A stretch of DNA of 64,000 nt from the NCBI RefSeq assembly GCF_020880815.1, contig NZ_JAJITD010000003.1, forward strand, positions 62,001 to 126,000, in the 5' to 3' direction. The first letter of the stretch is position 1. Every line of letters starts with the position of its first letter. A program made the translations under genes and the position numbers. Below, piece after piece: positions 1 through 9,572 of the stretch. The notes under the pieces are model-generated. The model had not been told where the DNA came from, searched no databases, and worked only from the letters and a program-made list of their open reading frames with translations. Source of the DNA: Paraburkholderia sejongensis. Lineage in GTDB: Bacteria; Pseudomonadota; Gammaproteobacteria; Burkholderiales; Burkholderiaceae.

Positions 1-1
1 C

Positions 2-1258
2 GCGTGGATCCGCTGGGGCGCGCTCGCGAAGGTCCGCGCGCTCGACGCGAGTTATCCGCAGCTGCTGCACGAAGGGGCGCAAAGCGTCGCGAGCCATGGC
101 ATTGTCGCCGCGCACCTGGACGTGGAAACGGTCGTCAAGGCATCCCAGGCAATTTCCGGCGAGATCGTGCTCGCGAAACTGATGCGCACGCTGATGACGA
201 TCGTGCTCGAACACTCGGGCGCGCGCCGCGCGGTGCTGGTGCTGCCGCGCGACGAAAAGCTGTGCATCGAGGCCGAGGCGGTGTCGCGCCGCGACGGTGC
301 GCAGGTCAGCATCGAAAGCCGCGCGCTGACGCCGCGCGACGTGCCGCTCACGCTGCTGCACGAGGCCCTGCGCACGCGCGAACTCGCACACGTCGATGAC
401 GCGCTGCGCGCTCATCCGTTTTCCGCCGACGACTATCTGCACGAGCACCGCGCGCGCTCGCTGCTGGCGCTGCCGATCGTCAAGCAGGCGAAGCTGGTCG
501 GCGTGCTGTATCTGGAAAACGATCTCGCGCCGGGCGTGTTCTCGCCCGCGCGGCTGACGGTGCTCGCGCTGCTGGCGTCGCAAGCGGCGATTTCGCTGCA
601 CAACGCGTCCCTCGAGCACAAGGAAGCGCTGCTCGAAGAAAAGGAAGCGTTGCTGCACGAGGTGCACCATCGCGTGAAGAACAACCTGCAACTGATCAGC
701 AGCCTGCTGAACCTGCAGGCCTCGCGCGTGCCGGACCGCGCGGTCGCGGAACTCTTCAAGGAAAGCCGCAACCGCGTGCGCTCGATGGCGCTGGTGCACG
801 AGAACCTGTACCGCGCGGGCAACTTCGCGCGCATCATGATGGCCCCGCACGTGCGCAATCTGTGCGGCCACCTCGCGCAGGCGTACGATGTGCGCCGGCT
901 CGGCGTCGACCTGCGGGTCACGGTGGACGAACTGCAACTCGACATGAACCGCGCGGTGTCGTGCGGGCTGATCATCAACGAACTGGTGTCGAACGCGTTC
1001 AAGCATGCGTTCGCCGACGGCCGGGGCGGGCAGTTGCTGATCGAGCTGCGCCACAGCGGCGACGCGCGTTGCCGTCTTTCGATCGCCGACGACGGCCCCG
1101 GTCTCGGGCCGCACTTTCGCCTCGCCAGTGCCGACACGCTCGGTCTGCAACTCGTCCACGATCTCGCGCGCCAACTGCACGGCAGCGTCGACACCGGCAG
1201 CACGCACGCGGGCCGCGGCGCCACCTTCACAATCGAATTTCCGGCCGAGGGCGGCTGA
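2..1258 (+). CDS. Sensor histidine kinase, C-terminal part (GAF, HisKA_2, HATPase)
   Basis: The frame is already open at the left edge, so the N-terminus lies outside the window and 418 codons are visible. The first internal methionine (122) is not the likely start, because the upstream frame reads as ordinary coding sequence (WGALAKVRALD) of the kind that precedes the GAF domain in very large kinase/ATPase/sensor proteins. A GAF domain is followed by a short coiled segment (HKEALLEEKEALL) and a HisKA_2-type phosphoacceptor region, HEVHHRVKNN. The ATPase domain shows an N-box (ELVSNAFKHAF) and a G-box (DDGPGLG). The product should autophosphorylate on histidine in the cytoplasm and pass phosphate to receiver domains; the two downstream genes each carry one. 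The stop is 32 bp before the next start, which suggests an operon. The signal sensed is unknown. Confidence 0.85.
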   Translation, partial: AWIRWGALAKVRALDASYPQLLHEGAQSVASHGIVAAHLDVETVVKASQAISGEIVLAKLMRTLMTIVLEHSGARRAVLVLPRDEKLCIEAEAVSRRDGAQVSIESRALTPRDVPLTLLHEALRTRELAHVDDALRAHPFSADDYLHEHRARSLLALPIVKQAKLVGVLYLENDLAPGVFSPARLTVLALLASQAAISLHNASLEHKEALLEEKEALLHEVHHRVKNNLQLISSLLNLQASRVPDRAVAELFKESRNRVRSMALVHENLYRAGNFARIMMAPHVRNLCGHLAQAYDVRRLGVDLRVTVDELQLDMNRAVSCGLIINELVSNAFKHAFADGRGGQLLIELRHSGDARCRLSIADDGPGLGPHFRLASADTLGLQLVHDLARQLHGSVDTGSTHAGRGATFTIEFPAEGG

Positions 1259-1290
1259 CCCGGCCCGGCCAGGCCGCACCCGATGAACGC

Positions 1291-3801
1291 ATGATGACAC
1301 CCGCACGCATATTGATAGTCGAGGACGATCGCATCGTCGCTCGCGACATTGCCCAGCAGATGACCCGCGTCGGTCATACGGTGGTCGGCACCACGACGCG
1401 CGGCGAGGACGCGCTCGTGCTCGCGCGCGACACCCAGCCCGAGCTGGTGCTGATGGACGTGCGGCTCGAAGGCGAGCTCGACGGGATCGACGCTGCCCGG
1501 CTGCTGCGCGACCAGTTCGATCTGGCGGTGGTGTTCCTGACCGCGTACGCGGACGAGGACACCGTGCGGCGCGCGACCACCGCGGAACCGTTCGGCTACG
1601 TGCTCAAGCCGTTCGACGACAACCAGTTGCGCACCATGGTCGAAATGGCGCTCTACAAGCACGGCGCAGAACGCCGGCTGCGCGCGAGCGAGGAACGCTA
1701 CGCGGTGACGCTGTCGAGCATCGGCGAGGGGGTGATCGCCACCGATGCCGACGGCCGCATCGACTTCATCAATCCGGTCGCGCAGGCGCTGACCGGCTGG
1801 CGGCGCGCGGAAGCGCTCGGCCGTTCGCTCGGCGACGTGTTCCGGCTGATCGACGACCCCGCCGGCGACCCCGCGCTGCATCGCCGGCTGCTGGTCGCGC
1901 GCGACGGCGGCCGGGTGCCGGTGGAAAGCAACGGCTCGCCGATCGTCGACGACCAGCGCGAAGTGATCGGCGTGGTGCTGGTGTTTCGCGACGTCACGGA
2001 ACGCCGCCGCGCGGAGGAAGCCGAGGTGCTGCGCGAAATCAACGCGCGCTTCGAAACCGCGATGTGCGGCTCGAACGTCGGCGTGTGGGCGATCGACATG
2101 CCCGATGGCGATTTCCGGCGCGGCACCGCGCGCTTCGCGAACGTGTGGGAATGGCTCGGCTATACCGGCAAGGCGCCGCTGCTCGACTACGACGCGTATA
2201 TGAGCGTGGTCCATCCGGACGAGCGGGCGGCGACCGAGGAAGCGATGCAGCGCTTTCTCGCGCAGCCCGACGGCGTGTTCGAGATCGAGAACCGGCTGCT
2301 GCACCACGACGGCAGCGACCGCAAGGTGCTGGTGCGCGGCACCGCGCGCTGCGATGCGAGCGGCAAGCCGGTGCATTTCATCGGCAGCGTGGTCGACATC
2401 ACGCAACTGAAGCACGCCGAGCAGGAGCTGCGCGTGAGCGAGGAACGCTTTCGCGGGACCTTCGAGAATGCCGCGGTGGGCATCGCGCATTGCGATCTCG
2501 CCGGGCGTTTCCTGCGCGTGAATCAACGCGCCTGCGAGATCGTCGGCTACGAGCGCGACGCGTTGCTCGAACGGCGCTTGCAGGACCTCACGCACGGCGA
2601 TTTCTGCGCGGCGCTGCTGCGGCGCTTTGGGGTGCCGAGCGAGGCGGGCGCGTCGCATTTTTCGGAAGACCAGGTGCTGGTGCGGCGCGACGGCATGCGC
2701 GTGTGGGCCAACCTGTCGGTCGCGCTGCAATTCGACGAGGCCGGCCACACCAGCCACATCATCGCGATCATTCAGGACATTTCGGCGCGCAAGGCGCTCG
2801 AAGACGCGGTGCGGGTCGCGAAGGACGCGGCCGAGGCGGCCAATCAGGCGAAAGACCAGTTTCTCGCCAACATCAGTCACGAGTTGCGCACGCCGCTCAA
2901 CGGCATTCTCGGCTATGCGCAGATCCTGCGGCGCGACGCCGGGCTCGACGCGCGGCAACTGGCGAGCCTCGGCGTGATCGAGCAAAGCGGCGAACATCTG
3001 CTGTTGCTGATCAACGACCTGCTGGACTTCGCGCGGATCGGCGCGGGCAAGCTCGAACTACAGGTGCGCGACGTGCCGCTCGCGCCGTTTCTCGATGTGA
3101 TCGCCGAGATCGTGCGGGTCCGCGCGCAGGAAAAAGGCCTCGTGCTGCACTATCGCGCGGCGCCGGATCTGCCCAACGCGATCAGCGTGGACGAAAAGCG
3201 GCTGCGCCAGGTGCTGCTGAACCTGCTCGCCAATGCGGTCAAGTTCACCGATCACGGCGAAGTCACGCTCGCGGTCACGCCGGTGCGGCCGGGGCGGCTG
3301 CGCTTCGAAGTGACGGACAGCGGCATCGGCATCAGCGCCGACCGCCGCGACGCGATCTTCGAGCCGTTCGAACAGGCCGGCGAACTGACGCGGCGCAGCG
3401 GCGGCGCGGGGCTCGGTCTTGCGATCAGCCGTCAACTGGTGCGCATGATGGGCGACGATCTGCGGGTGGCGAGTTCGCTCGGCGCGGGCAGCGCGTTCTG
3501 GTTCGAACTCGATGCGCCGACGGTCCCGGCGCCCGCCGCGCCGGTGGCCGCGCCGTTGCGGATCGCGCCCGAGCCGGCCGGCAGGTTCGTCGTGCCGCCG
3601 CCGCACGAAATGGCGCAATTGCACCGCTTCGCGCTGCTCGGTTCGATGCGCGACATCGTCGAGCGGGCCCAGCATCTGGTCGCGCTCGATAGCCGTTACG
3701 AAGGGTTCGCCGCGCGTCTGCGCGCGCTGGCCGCCGCGTACGAGTCGCAGGCGCTGCTCGCGCTGATCGAAGCGCATCTGGTTCAGGGGTCCCAGGCATG
3801 A
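1291..3801 (+). CDS. Hybrid sensor kinase: receiver, three PAS domains, HisKA, HATPase
   Basis: An 836-residue soluble protein with no membrane segment. A receiver domain at 1-122 has the phospho-aspartate in LVLMD (D56) and the lysine in VLKPFDD. Three PAS-like modules follow at about 131-240, 250-375 and 380-500. The HisKA domain carries the H-box FLANISHELRTPLNG (H530). The ATPase domain has NLLANAVKF (N-box), DSGIGI and GAGLGLA. About 90 residues after the ATPase domain match nothing I recognise. The start at 1291 was chosen because it begins just before the receiver domain; the frame is open further upstream only as overlap with the previous gene. An N-terminal receiver suggests it takes phosphate from the upstream HisKA_2 kinase. 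It overlaps the next gene by 4 bp (ATGA), indicating translational coupling. Confidence 0.9.
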   Translation: MMTPARILIVEDDRIVARDIAQQMTRVGHTVVGTTTRGEDALVLARDTQPELVLMDVRLEGELDGIDAARLLRDQFDLAVVFLTAYADEDTVRRATTAEPFGYVLKPFDDNQLRTMVEMALYKHGAERRLRASEERYAVTLSSIGEGVIATDADGRIDFINPVAQALTGWRRAEALGRSLGDVFRLIDDPAGDPALHRRLLVARDGGRVPVESNGSPIVDDQREVIGVVLVFRDVTERRRAEEAEVLREINARFETAMCGSNVGVWAIDMPDGDFRRGTARFANVWEWLGYTGKAPLLDYDAYMSVVHPDERAATEEAMQRFLAQPDGVFEIENRLLHHDGSDRKVLVRGTARCDASGKPVHFIGSVVDITQLKHAEQELRVSEERFRGTFENAAVGIAHCDLAGRFLRVNQRACEIVGYERDALLERRLQDLTHGDFCAALLRRFGVPSEAGASHFSEDQVLVRRDGMRVWANLSVALQFDEAGHTSHIIAIIQDISARKALEDAVRVAKDAAEAANQAKDQFLANISHELRTPLNGILGYAQILRRDAGLDARQLASLGVIEQSGEHLLLLINDLLDFARIGAGKLELQVRDVPLAPFLDVIAEIVRVRAQEKGLVLHYRAAPDLPNAISVDEKRLRQVLLNLLANAVKFTDHGEVTLAVTPVRPGRLRFEVTDSGIGISADRRDAIFEPFEQAGELTRRSGGAGLGLAISRQLVRMMGDDLRVASSLGAGSAFWFELDAPTVPAPAAPVAAPLRIAPEPAGRFVVPPPHEMAQLHRFALLGSMRDIVERAQHLVALDSRYEGFAARLRALAAAYESQALLALIEAHLVQGSQA

Positions 3802-4967
3802 TTCATTCGCTCGATATCGCCCCGCCGGTCGTGCTCGTCGTCGACGACACGGCGACCAATCTCGGTCTCGTCGTCGATGCGCTGGAAAGCAACAACCTGC
3901 GCGTGACGGTCGCCCGCGACGGCTGCGAAGCGCTCAGGCGCGCCGAACTGGTGCAGCCCGATCTGATCTTGCTCGACGTGATGATGCCGGAGCTCGACGG
4001 CTTCGAAACCTGCCGTCTGCTGAAGGCCAATCCGCTCACGCGCGAAATTCCGGTGATCTTCATGACCTCGCTCACCCGCACCGCGGACAAGGTCACCGGC
4101 TTTCGCGCGGGCGCGGTCGACTTCGTCACCAAGCCGCTGCAGATGGAAGAGGTGGCCGCGCGCGTGAATACGCATCTGAAGCTGCGCGCGTTGCAGACCT
4201 TGCAGCAGGAGCAGAACGCGCGGCTGCAGGAAGAGGTCAACAGCCGCAAGCAGGCGCAGGAAGCGCTGCTGGAAATGATCAACGGCGTGCGCAACGTGTC
4301 CAACGCGATCGCTCACGATCTGCGCACGCCGCTCACCGAAGTGCGTTCGCGTCTCGAAGTGCTGATACTCGAATTGCGCAAGCAGGGCGACGAGCGCGTG
4401 CTGACGCAACTCGAAACCGCGCTCGCGGACGTGGACCGGGTGATCGGCATCTTCAACGCGCTGCTGCGCCTCGCGGAAATCGACGCGGGCGTGCGGCGCG
4501 CGGGCTTTGTCGCGTGCGATCTCGGCGCGCTCGTCGAGGAAGCGGTGGAGTTCTATCAGCCGGTCGCGGAATTGCGCGGGCTCACGCTGACGCTTCGCGC
4601 GTGCGCGCGGCTGAACGCGGTCGCGGACCCGTTGCTGATCGCGCAGGCGGTCGGCAACCTGATCGACAACGCACTGAAGTTCGCGCGTGAGAACGGCGAC
4701 GTCAGCGTCGTCGCGCGGGCGACCGCAACGGGCGTGTGCATCGAGGTAGCGGACGACGGGCCCGGCATTCCGGCGGCGGAACTGCCCAAGGTCACCGAAC
4801 GCTTCTATCGCGGCGACGCGAGCCGCGGCACGCCCGGCGTGGGGCTCGGACTCGCGCTGGTGAAGGCGGTCGCGACGCTGCATCACGGCACGCTGAGCCT
4901 CGCGGACAATCACCCGGGGCTGGTCGCGAGCCTCACGATTGGCGGTGGCGACAGCGCGGCGGGCTGA
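3798..4967 (+). CDS. Receiver-histidine kinase hybrid
   Basis: A 389-residue soluble protein. The N-terminal receiver domain (about 10-130) has the acidic pair VVDD and the phospho-aspartate D60 in LILLDVMMPE, with the conserved lysine in TKPL. A predicted coiled coil at 130-160 leads to a HisKA domain with H173 in IAHDLRTPL. The ATPase domain has NLIDNALKF (N-box), DDGPGIP and GVGLGLALV. There is no DNA-binding or enzymatic output domain. The start overlaps the stop of the preceding kinase (ATGA), so this is the third member of a signalling operon. It may be the last relay step visible here, or an accessory kinase whose partner regulator is encoded elsewhere. Confidence 0.9.
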   Translation: MIHSLDIAPPVVLVVDDTATNLGLVVDALESNNLRVTVARDGCEALRRAELVQPDLILLDVMMPELDGFETCRLLKANPLTREIPVIFMTSLTRTADKVTGFRAGAVDFVTKPLQMEEVAARVNTHLKLRALQTLQQEQNARLQEEVNSRKQAQEALLEMINGVRNVSNAIAHDLRTPLTEVRSRLEVLILELRKQGDERVLTQLETALADVDRVIGIFNALLRLAEIDAGVRRAGFVACDLGALVEEAVEFYQPVAELRGLTLTLRACARLNAVADPLLIAQAVGNLIDNALKFARENGDVSVVARATATGVCIEVADDGPGIPAAELPKVTERFYRGDASRGTPGVGLGLALVKAVATLHHGTLSLADNHPGLVASLTIGGGDSAAG

Positions 4968-5025
4968 GCGCGCCGTTTTGACGAAAAGTGCTCCCCGCAG
5001 TGCTCCCCGCGCGGCGCCGGCGAAT

Positions 5026-5940
5026 TCAACCGGCGGCCTGACGGCGCCAGGCCGCGGGCGGCGTGCCGGTCATCTGCGAGAACACGCGCGTGAAGTGGCT
5101 CTGATCCGAAAAGCCGCACGTGACGGCGATTTCGGTGATCGGCCGTTGCGAGCCGCTCAGCAACTCGCGCGCGCGCTCGATGCGCTGCTCGAGCAGCCAC
5201 TGATACGGCGTTCGCGCGGTGGTGTGCTTGAACGCGCGGATGAAATACGCGCGCGACAGTCCGCACGCACCGGCGATTTGCTCGATGGACATCGGCGTCT
5301 GAGTCGTTGCGAGCAGCATCTCGGTCGCTTGCGCATGCTGGCGCGGCGACAGTCGGCGCGGCAGCTTCGGCGTGCGCGCCGGCGCGTGTCCGTATTGATC
5401 GAGCAGGTGCGTGCCGATCGCGAGCCCCAACTGTTCGACGAACAGCGGATGCGTTTCCCGCCCACCGTCGAGCGTGTGCGCGAGCACCTGCGCGAGGTGG
5501 CCGAGCACCGGGTCGCGGGTGCCGGGCTTCACATCGAAACTGGCGCTGCCCAGGCTCTCCCGTTGTTCATGCGCATTGGCGATGAAGCCGCGCGACAGTT
5601 CGACCAGCACGAAGTCGAAACCGCTTTGCAGATCCGCGCGATAGTCGTCGGCGAAATCGCGCAGGTAGATGGCGTGTTGGTCGAAGCTGTACAGCGACGA
5701 GCGTTTGCCCTTGAAGATGCGGCGCCGGTGACCGCCCTGGAGCGCGACGCCGAGCAGAAAGCCGCGCCCGGATGCGGGCGTCGCGACGACGCTCGGCATG
5801 TCGTTCTGCGTGCATTTGCGATGCACGGTGAATTCGCCCGCGTTGAGTTCGAGATCTTTGCGCAGCCGGTTCGCGACGCAGCCGAGGGAGTCCTGGTGCG
5901 GGAACGCGTCGGGTGCAAGTGCGTTGTGAATGTCGAGCAT
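5026..5940 (-). CDS. AraC-family transcriptional regulator
   Basis: A 304-residue protein with an N-terminal effector/dimerisation region and a C-terminal AraC-type double helix-turn-helix (about 205-300). The first recognition helix region reads MSIEQIAGACGLSRAYF and the second PITEIAVTCGFSDQSHF, both typical. I chose the ATG at 5940 because an AGG lies about 9 bp upstream; a TTG three codons earlier would place that AGG too close. It converges with the kinase operon, whose stop is 58 bp from its own. It diverges from the cNMP/oxidoreductase gene, which it might control, but nothing in the sequence proves that. The ligand is unknown. Confidence 0.88.
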   Translation of the reverse strand: MLDIHNALAPDAFPHQDSLGCVANRLRKDLELNAGEFTVHRKCTQNDMPSVVATPASGRGFLLGVALQGGHRRRIFKGKRSSLYSFDQHAIYLRDFADDYRADLQSGFDFVLVELSRGFIANAHEQRESLGSASFDVKPGTRDPVLGHLAQVLAHTLDGGRETHPLFVEQLGLAIGTHLLDQYGHAPARTPKLPRRLSPRQHAQATEMLLATTQTPMSIEQIAGACGLSRAYFIRAFKHTTARTPYQWLLEQRIERARELLSGSQRPITEIAVTCGFSDQSHFTRVFSQMTGTPPAAWRRQAAG

Positions 5941-6273
5941 GATGAGCAACCTGTTCGCGTCGGGATCCGTCGTTACGCGCTGACGCGACCGTAGTGACCG
6001 GAGTACGAGCAGAGTGTGAGCGCAATGGCAGCGAAAGACGTTACCACAGCAATAAGGCGTCCGTAAGCCGTTCGCGCGTCGTTGCTATTTTGAAGCGTGG
6101 CCACGCGCACGCGCTGCCACGCTGCCCGCTTTCAGAAAATTTAAGCCCCGCGGCCAAGGACGCTTCAGCCGCTGGCTTTTAGACTCGGCCCGAGTTGCGC
6201 CGCGCACGAATCCGCGCACGAACCTCGACGCCGGATGCAAGTCCGGCCGCTTAAGTCTGTGATGGAGCGTCTG
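5941..6273. other. Divergent intergenic region, AraC regulator / oxidoreductase fusion
   Basis: This 333-bp gap separates two divergent genes and should hold both promoters. It is somewhat less GC-rich than its surroundings around 6040-6190. I could not identify a convincing -35/-10 pair, a clear inverted repeat or a small gene with a ribosome binding site. Nothing further can be supported here. Confidence 0.5.
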
Positions 6274-7977
6274 ATGATCCCACCATTTATTCCCGGCACG
6301 CTGCCGGCCGAGCTGGAAGTGCCGTTTTCGTCGCTCGAATACCGGCAGCACCAGATGTTTCCGCGCCTGTCGCCGAGCCAGATCGACAGCGTGCGCCGCT
6401 TCGCGCGGCCGTTGCAGTTCCGGCGCGGAGAGCGCATTTTCGAAACCGGCAAGGTCGCGCCGGGTCTGTTCGTGCTGCTGCGCGGGCGGGTGCGAATCGA
6501 ATCGCGCGACAGCTTCGGACGCTCGACGCTCGTCACCGAACATGACGACGGTCACTTCATGGCCGAGATGGCGCAACTATCGGGCAAGCCTGCGCTGATC
6601 GACGGGATCGCGCTGACCGACATCGACACGCTGGTGATCGAGCCCGAGCGGCTGCGCGCGCTGATCGTCGCCGACGCGCAACTCGGCGAGCACATCATGC
6701 GCGCGCTGATCCTGCGCCGTCTGGGACTGATCGAGCAGGGGCTGGGGCCGATCATCGTCGGCAACGCCAATGACGCGCGGCTCGTCAGCCTGCAAGGCTT
6801 TCTGCGGCGCAACGCGTATCCGGCCACGGTCGTCGACGCGCGCACCGATCCGGAAGCGCTCACGCTGCTGGAAGGGATCGCCGCGAGCGCCGACGATTTC
6901 CCGCTGGTGTTCTGCCCGAACGGCTCCGTGCTGCGCGCGCCCGATGAAGCGCGGCTCGCGTCTTGCCTCGGCCTCGTGCCGGCCTTCGAGCAGTCGCACG
7001 TGTACGACGTCGCGATCGTCGGCGCGGGCCCGGCCGGGCTCGCGGCGTCGGTGTATGCGGCGACCGAGGGCTTGTCCGTCGCGGTCTTCGATCAGCGCGC
7101 GCCGGGCGGCCAGGCGGGCGCGAGCGCGCGGATCGAGAACTACCTGGGTTTTCCGACCGGCATTTCGGGGCAGGCGCTGGCGGCCCGCGCGTTCCAGCAG
7201 GCGCTGAAGTTCGGCGCGCATCTGGCGATTCCGGGGCAGGTGCAGTGCGTGGAACGCGACGCGCAGCGCTTCGTATTGACGCTGACCGACGGCCAGCGCG
7301 TGAGCGCCCGCACGGTGGTGGCCGCGAGCGGCGCGTCGTATCGCAAGCCGCGCGTGCCCGGCTTCGAGCAGTTCGACGGCTGCGGGGTCTACTACTGGGC
7401 GTCGGCGATCGAGGCGAGGCTGGTGAAGGGGCAGGACATCGTGCTGATCGGCGGCGGCAATTCGGCGGGCCAGGCGGTCGTCTATCTGGCGAACTTCGCG
7501 CGCAGCATCCGTATGCTGATTCGCGCGGCGGACCTGGACGCCAGCATGTCGCGTTATCTGATCGAGCGGATCGGCTCGTTGCCGAACGTGACGCTGTGCA
7601 CGCGCTGTTCGCTGACCGGACTCGCGGGCGACGCGGCCGGTCTCGCGCGGCTGCAGGTGCGCCGGCAACTTGCGAACGGCTGCGAGGACGAGACCATCGA
7701 GACCCGCCATCTGTTCCTGTTCATCGGCGCCGATCCTGAAACGCAGTGGCTCGCGATGAGCGGTGTCGAACTCGATCCGCATGGTTTCGTGAAGACCCAT
7801 GCCGCCGAGGCCGCGAGCGACCCCTCACGGTTGCCGTTGGAGACCAGCGTGCCGGGCCTGTTCGCGATCGGCGACGTGCGCGCCGAATCCGCGAAGCGCG
7901 TGGCGTCGGCGGTCGGCGACGGCGCGGCGGTGGTCAGTCAGATCCACGCGCACCTGAGCCGGCGCGAGCCGGTCTGA
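6274..7977 (+). CDS. cNMP-binding domain fused to thioredoxin-reductase-like flavoprotein
   Basis: A 567-residue protein. An N-terminal Crp-like cyclic-nucleotide-binding fold (about 25-150) leads through a linker to a two-dinucleotide-domain oxidoreductase of the thioredoxin reductase family. The FAD-binding motif is GAGPAG at 250-255 and the NADPH-binding motif is GGGNSAG near 393. The C-terminal flavin motif is FAIGDVR. The redox-active CxxC of true thioredoxin reductases should lie just before the second nucleotide motif, but the sequence there is CGVYYWAS (one cysteine, C370). Thioredoxin reduction is therefore unlikely, and the flavin may act on another acceptor. The ATG at 6274 has GGAG six bases upstream; an in-frame ATG at 6262 is an alternative. 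It converges with the antiporter gene (14 bp between stops). Confidence 0.85.
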   Translation: MIPPFIPGTLPAELEVPFSSLEYRQHQMFPRLSPSQIDSVRRFARPLQFRRGERIFETGKVAPGLFVLLRGRVRIESRDSFGRSTLVTEHDDGHFMAEMAQLSGKPALIDGIALTDIDTLVIEPERLRALIVADAQLGEHIMRALILRRLGLIEQGLGPIIVGNANDARLVSLQGFLRRNAYPATVVDARTDPEALTLLEGIAASADDFPLVFCPNGSVLRAPDEARLASCLGLVPAFEQSHVYDVAIVGAGPAGLAASVYAATEGLSVAVFDQRAPGGQAGASARIENYLGFPTGISGQALAARAFQQALKFGAHLAIPGQVQCVERDAQRFVLTLTDGQRVSARTVVAASGASYRKPRVPGFEQFDGCGVYYWASAIEARLVKGQDIVLIGGGNSAGQAVVYLANFARSIRMLIRAADLDASMSRYLIERIGSLPNVTLCTRCSLTGLAGDAAGLARLQVRRQLANGCEDETIETRHLFLFIGADPETQWLAMSGVELDPHGFVKTHAAEAASDPSRLPLETSVPGLFAIGDVRAESAKRVASAVGDGAAVVSQIHAHLSRREPV

Positions 7978-7991
7978 AGACCCGCGCGCGG

Positions 7992-9572
7992 CTACGGTTC
8001 CAGCAGCCGCACGAGCCGCATCTCCTCGAAATCAAGTTCCGATTCGAGCCGATGCAGCACCGCGTCGTCCACCCGGCCATGGCGATGCAGATCGAGCAAT
8101 GCATTGCGGGTCACGCCCACGAGGTCCAGTTCGACGCGCAACAACTGCGCGCGGTCCTCGATGCGCGGCGCGCCGGTCAGATGCGCATCCTGGTTCGCGC
8201 TGACCCGCGCACGGTATTCGGCGATCAGCCGTTCGCGCTTGTCGCCCGGAATCTGCGGCAGCCGTTTGCCGGGCGCGTTGAGCACGGCCAGCGCGGCGCC
8301 GAACGAATGCGCCCGCGCCTCGTGCTCGGACATCGTGTGGCGCGCGGCGGGGCGCAGCCGCAGCCAGCGGATCAGCGGCGCGAGGCTGCCGCCTTGCACG
8401 ACCAGCGTCGCGATGATCAGCACGAAGGTGCTGAAGACGATCAGGTCGCGGCCGGGAAAACTCTCCGGTAGCGCGAGCGCGGCCGCCAGACTGACGACGC
8501 CGCGCATGCCGGCCCAGCCCATCACCAGCGCTTCCGCGAACGACCACGCGGGCCGCCCGGTGCGCCGCGCGCGCAAGCGGCCCGGCAGCCAGATCACGGC
8601 GAGCACCCACACCAGCCGCGCGACGATCGCCGCCGCGGTCGCCGGCAACGCGACCCGCAGACCGGCCAGCACCAGTGCGCTTTCGTGATTGACGCGCACG
8701 AGGATCTCGTGCAGCGCGAGGCCGATCATGATGAAGACCAGCGCGTCGAGCACGAACACCACCGCTTGCCACGTGCCCTTGGCCTTGATGCGCAGATCGG
8801 CGCTGAACACGCGATGCTGACGGATGCCGAGCACCAGCCCGCAGGTGACCACCGACAACACGCCCGAGCCGCCCAACGCGTCGGCGATCCCGTAGCTCGC
8901 CCACGCCATCACGAAGGTCACGACGATGCCCAGCATCGGTTCGCGCAAGCGCGGCAGCACCCAGCACATCGCCTGGCCGCACAGCAACCCGACTGCGACG
9001 CCGACGAGCATCAGCGTGACGAACAGCGCGGTGCCGCTGCGCCACGTGATGGTGGCGGCGAGCGCCGCGGACACCGCCATCTGATATAGCAGCAGACCCG
9101 ATGCGTCGTTGACGAGGCTTTCGCCTTCGAGCACGGCGACGAGGCGCGCGGGCAGCGGATAGCGTTGCAGGATCGCTTTGGCCGCGACCGCGTCGGGCGG
9201 CGACACGATCGCGCCGAGCGTGAAGCAGGCTGCCCAGGGCAGCGCGGGATTGAACGCGTGCACGGTGAGCGCGACGGCCACGGTCGTGAAGGTGACCGCG
9301 CCGAGCACGAGCGACACGATCGTGCCGAGCCCGTCGCGAAACTCTTTCCATGCGGTATAGAAGGCACTCGACATCAGGAGCGGCGGCATGATCGCCGCCA
9401 GCAGCAGTGCCGGGTCGGTCTGCGGCACACGCCTGCCGGCGAGCGCGATCACGCAGCCGCCGAACAGCAGCACGACCGCCGGCGGAATCGCGATGCGTTC
9501 GGCAAGCCAGGTCAGCGCGCTCGCGCCGCAAATAAGCAACAGCAGGTAGTGAAAAAATTCGACGTTGGTCAT
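7992..9572 (-). CDS. Na+/H+ antiporter, CPA1 (NhaP/YjcE-like) family
   Basis: A 526-residue integral membrane protein with about 12 hydrophobic segments over the first 400 residues and a hydrophilic cytoplasmic tail of about 120 residues. Characteristic CPA1 motifs are visible: SPPDAVAA and GESLVNDASGLL, the latter with the Asn-Asp pair used for cation binding. It probably exchanges Na+ (or K+) for protons across the inner membrane for pH and salt homeostasis. The start at 9572 gives the usual short N-terminus before the first membrane segment; a GGAA lies about 10 bases upstream. The frame extends to 9620, but those extra residues are not typical. It is divergent from the large regulator at 9846. 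Confidence 0.9.
   Translation of the reverse strand: MTNVEFFHYLLLLICGASALTWLAERIAIPPAVVLLFGGCVIALAGRRVPQTDPALLLAAIMPPLLMSSAFYTAWKEFRDGLGTIVSLVLGAVTFTTVAVALTVHAFNPALPWAACFTLGAIVSPPDAVAAKAILQRYPLPARLVAVLEGESLVNDASGLLLYQMAVSAALAATITWRSGTALFVTLMLVGVAVGLLCGQAMCWVLPRLREPMLGIVVTFVMAWASYGIADALGGSGVLSVVTCGLVLGIRQHRVFSADLRIKAKGTWQAVVFVLDALVFIMIGLALHEILVRVNHESALVLAGLRVALPATAAAIVARLVWVLAVIWLPGRLRARRTGRPAWSFAEALVMGWAGMRGVVSLAAALALPESFPGRDLIVFSTFVLIIATLVVQGGSLAPLIRWLRLRPAARHTMSEHEARAHSFGAALAVLNAPGKRLPQIPGDKRERLIAEYRARVSANQDAHLTGAPRIEDRAQLLRVELDLVGVTRNALLDLHRHGRVDDAVLHRLESELDFEEMRLVRLLEP

Noticed and set aside
433..2997. 854-codon minus-strand open frame opposite the kinase genes
   Set aside because: It is the antisense shadow of GC-rich codons; Arg/Ala/His composition, no domain, and it spans two well-supported plus-strand genes.
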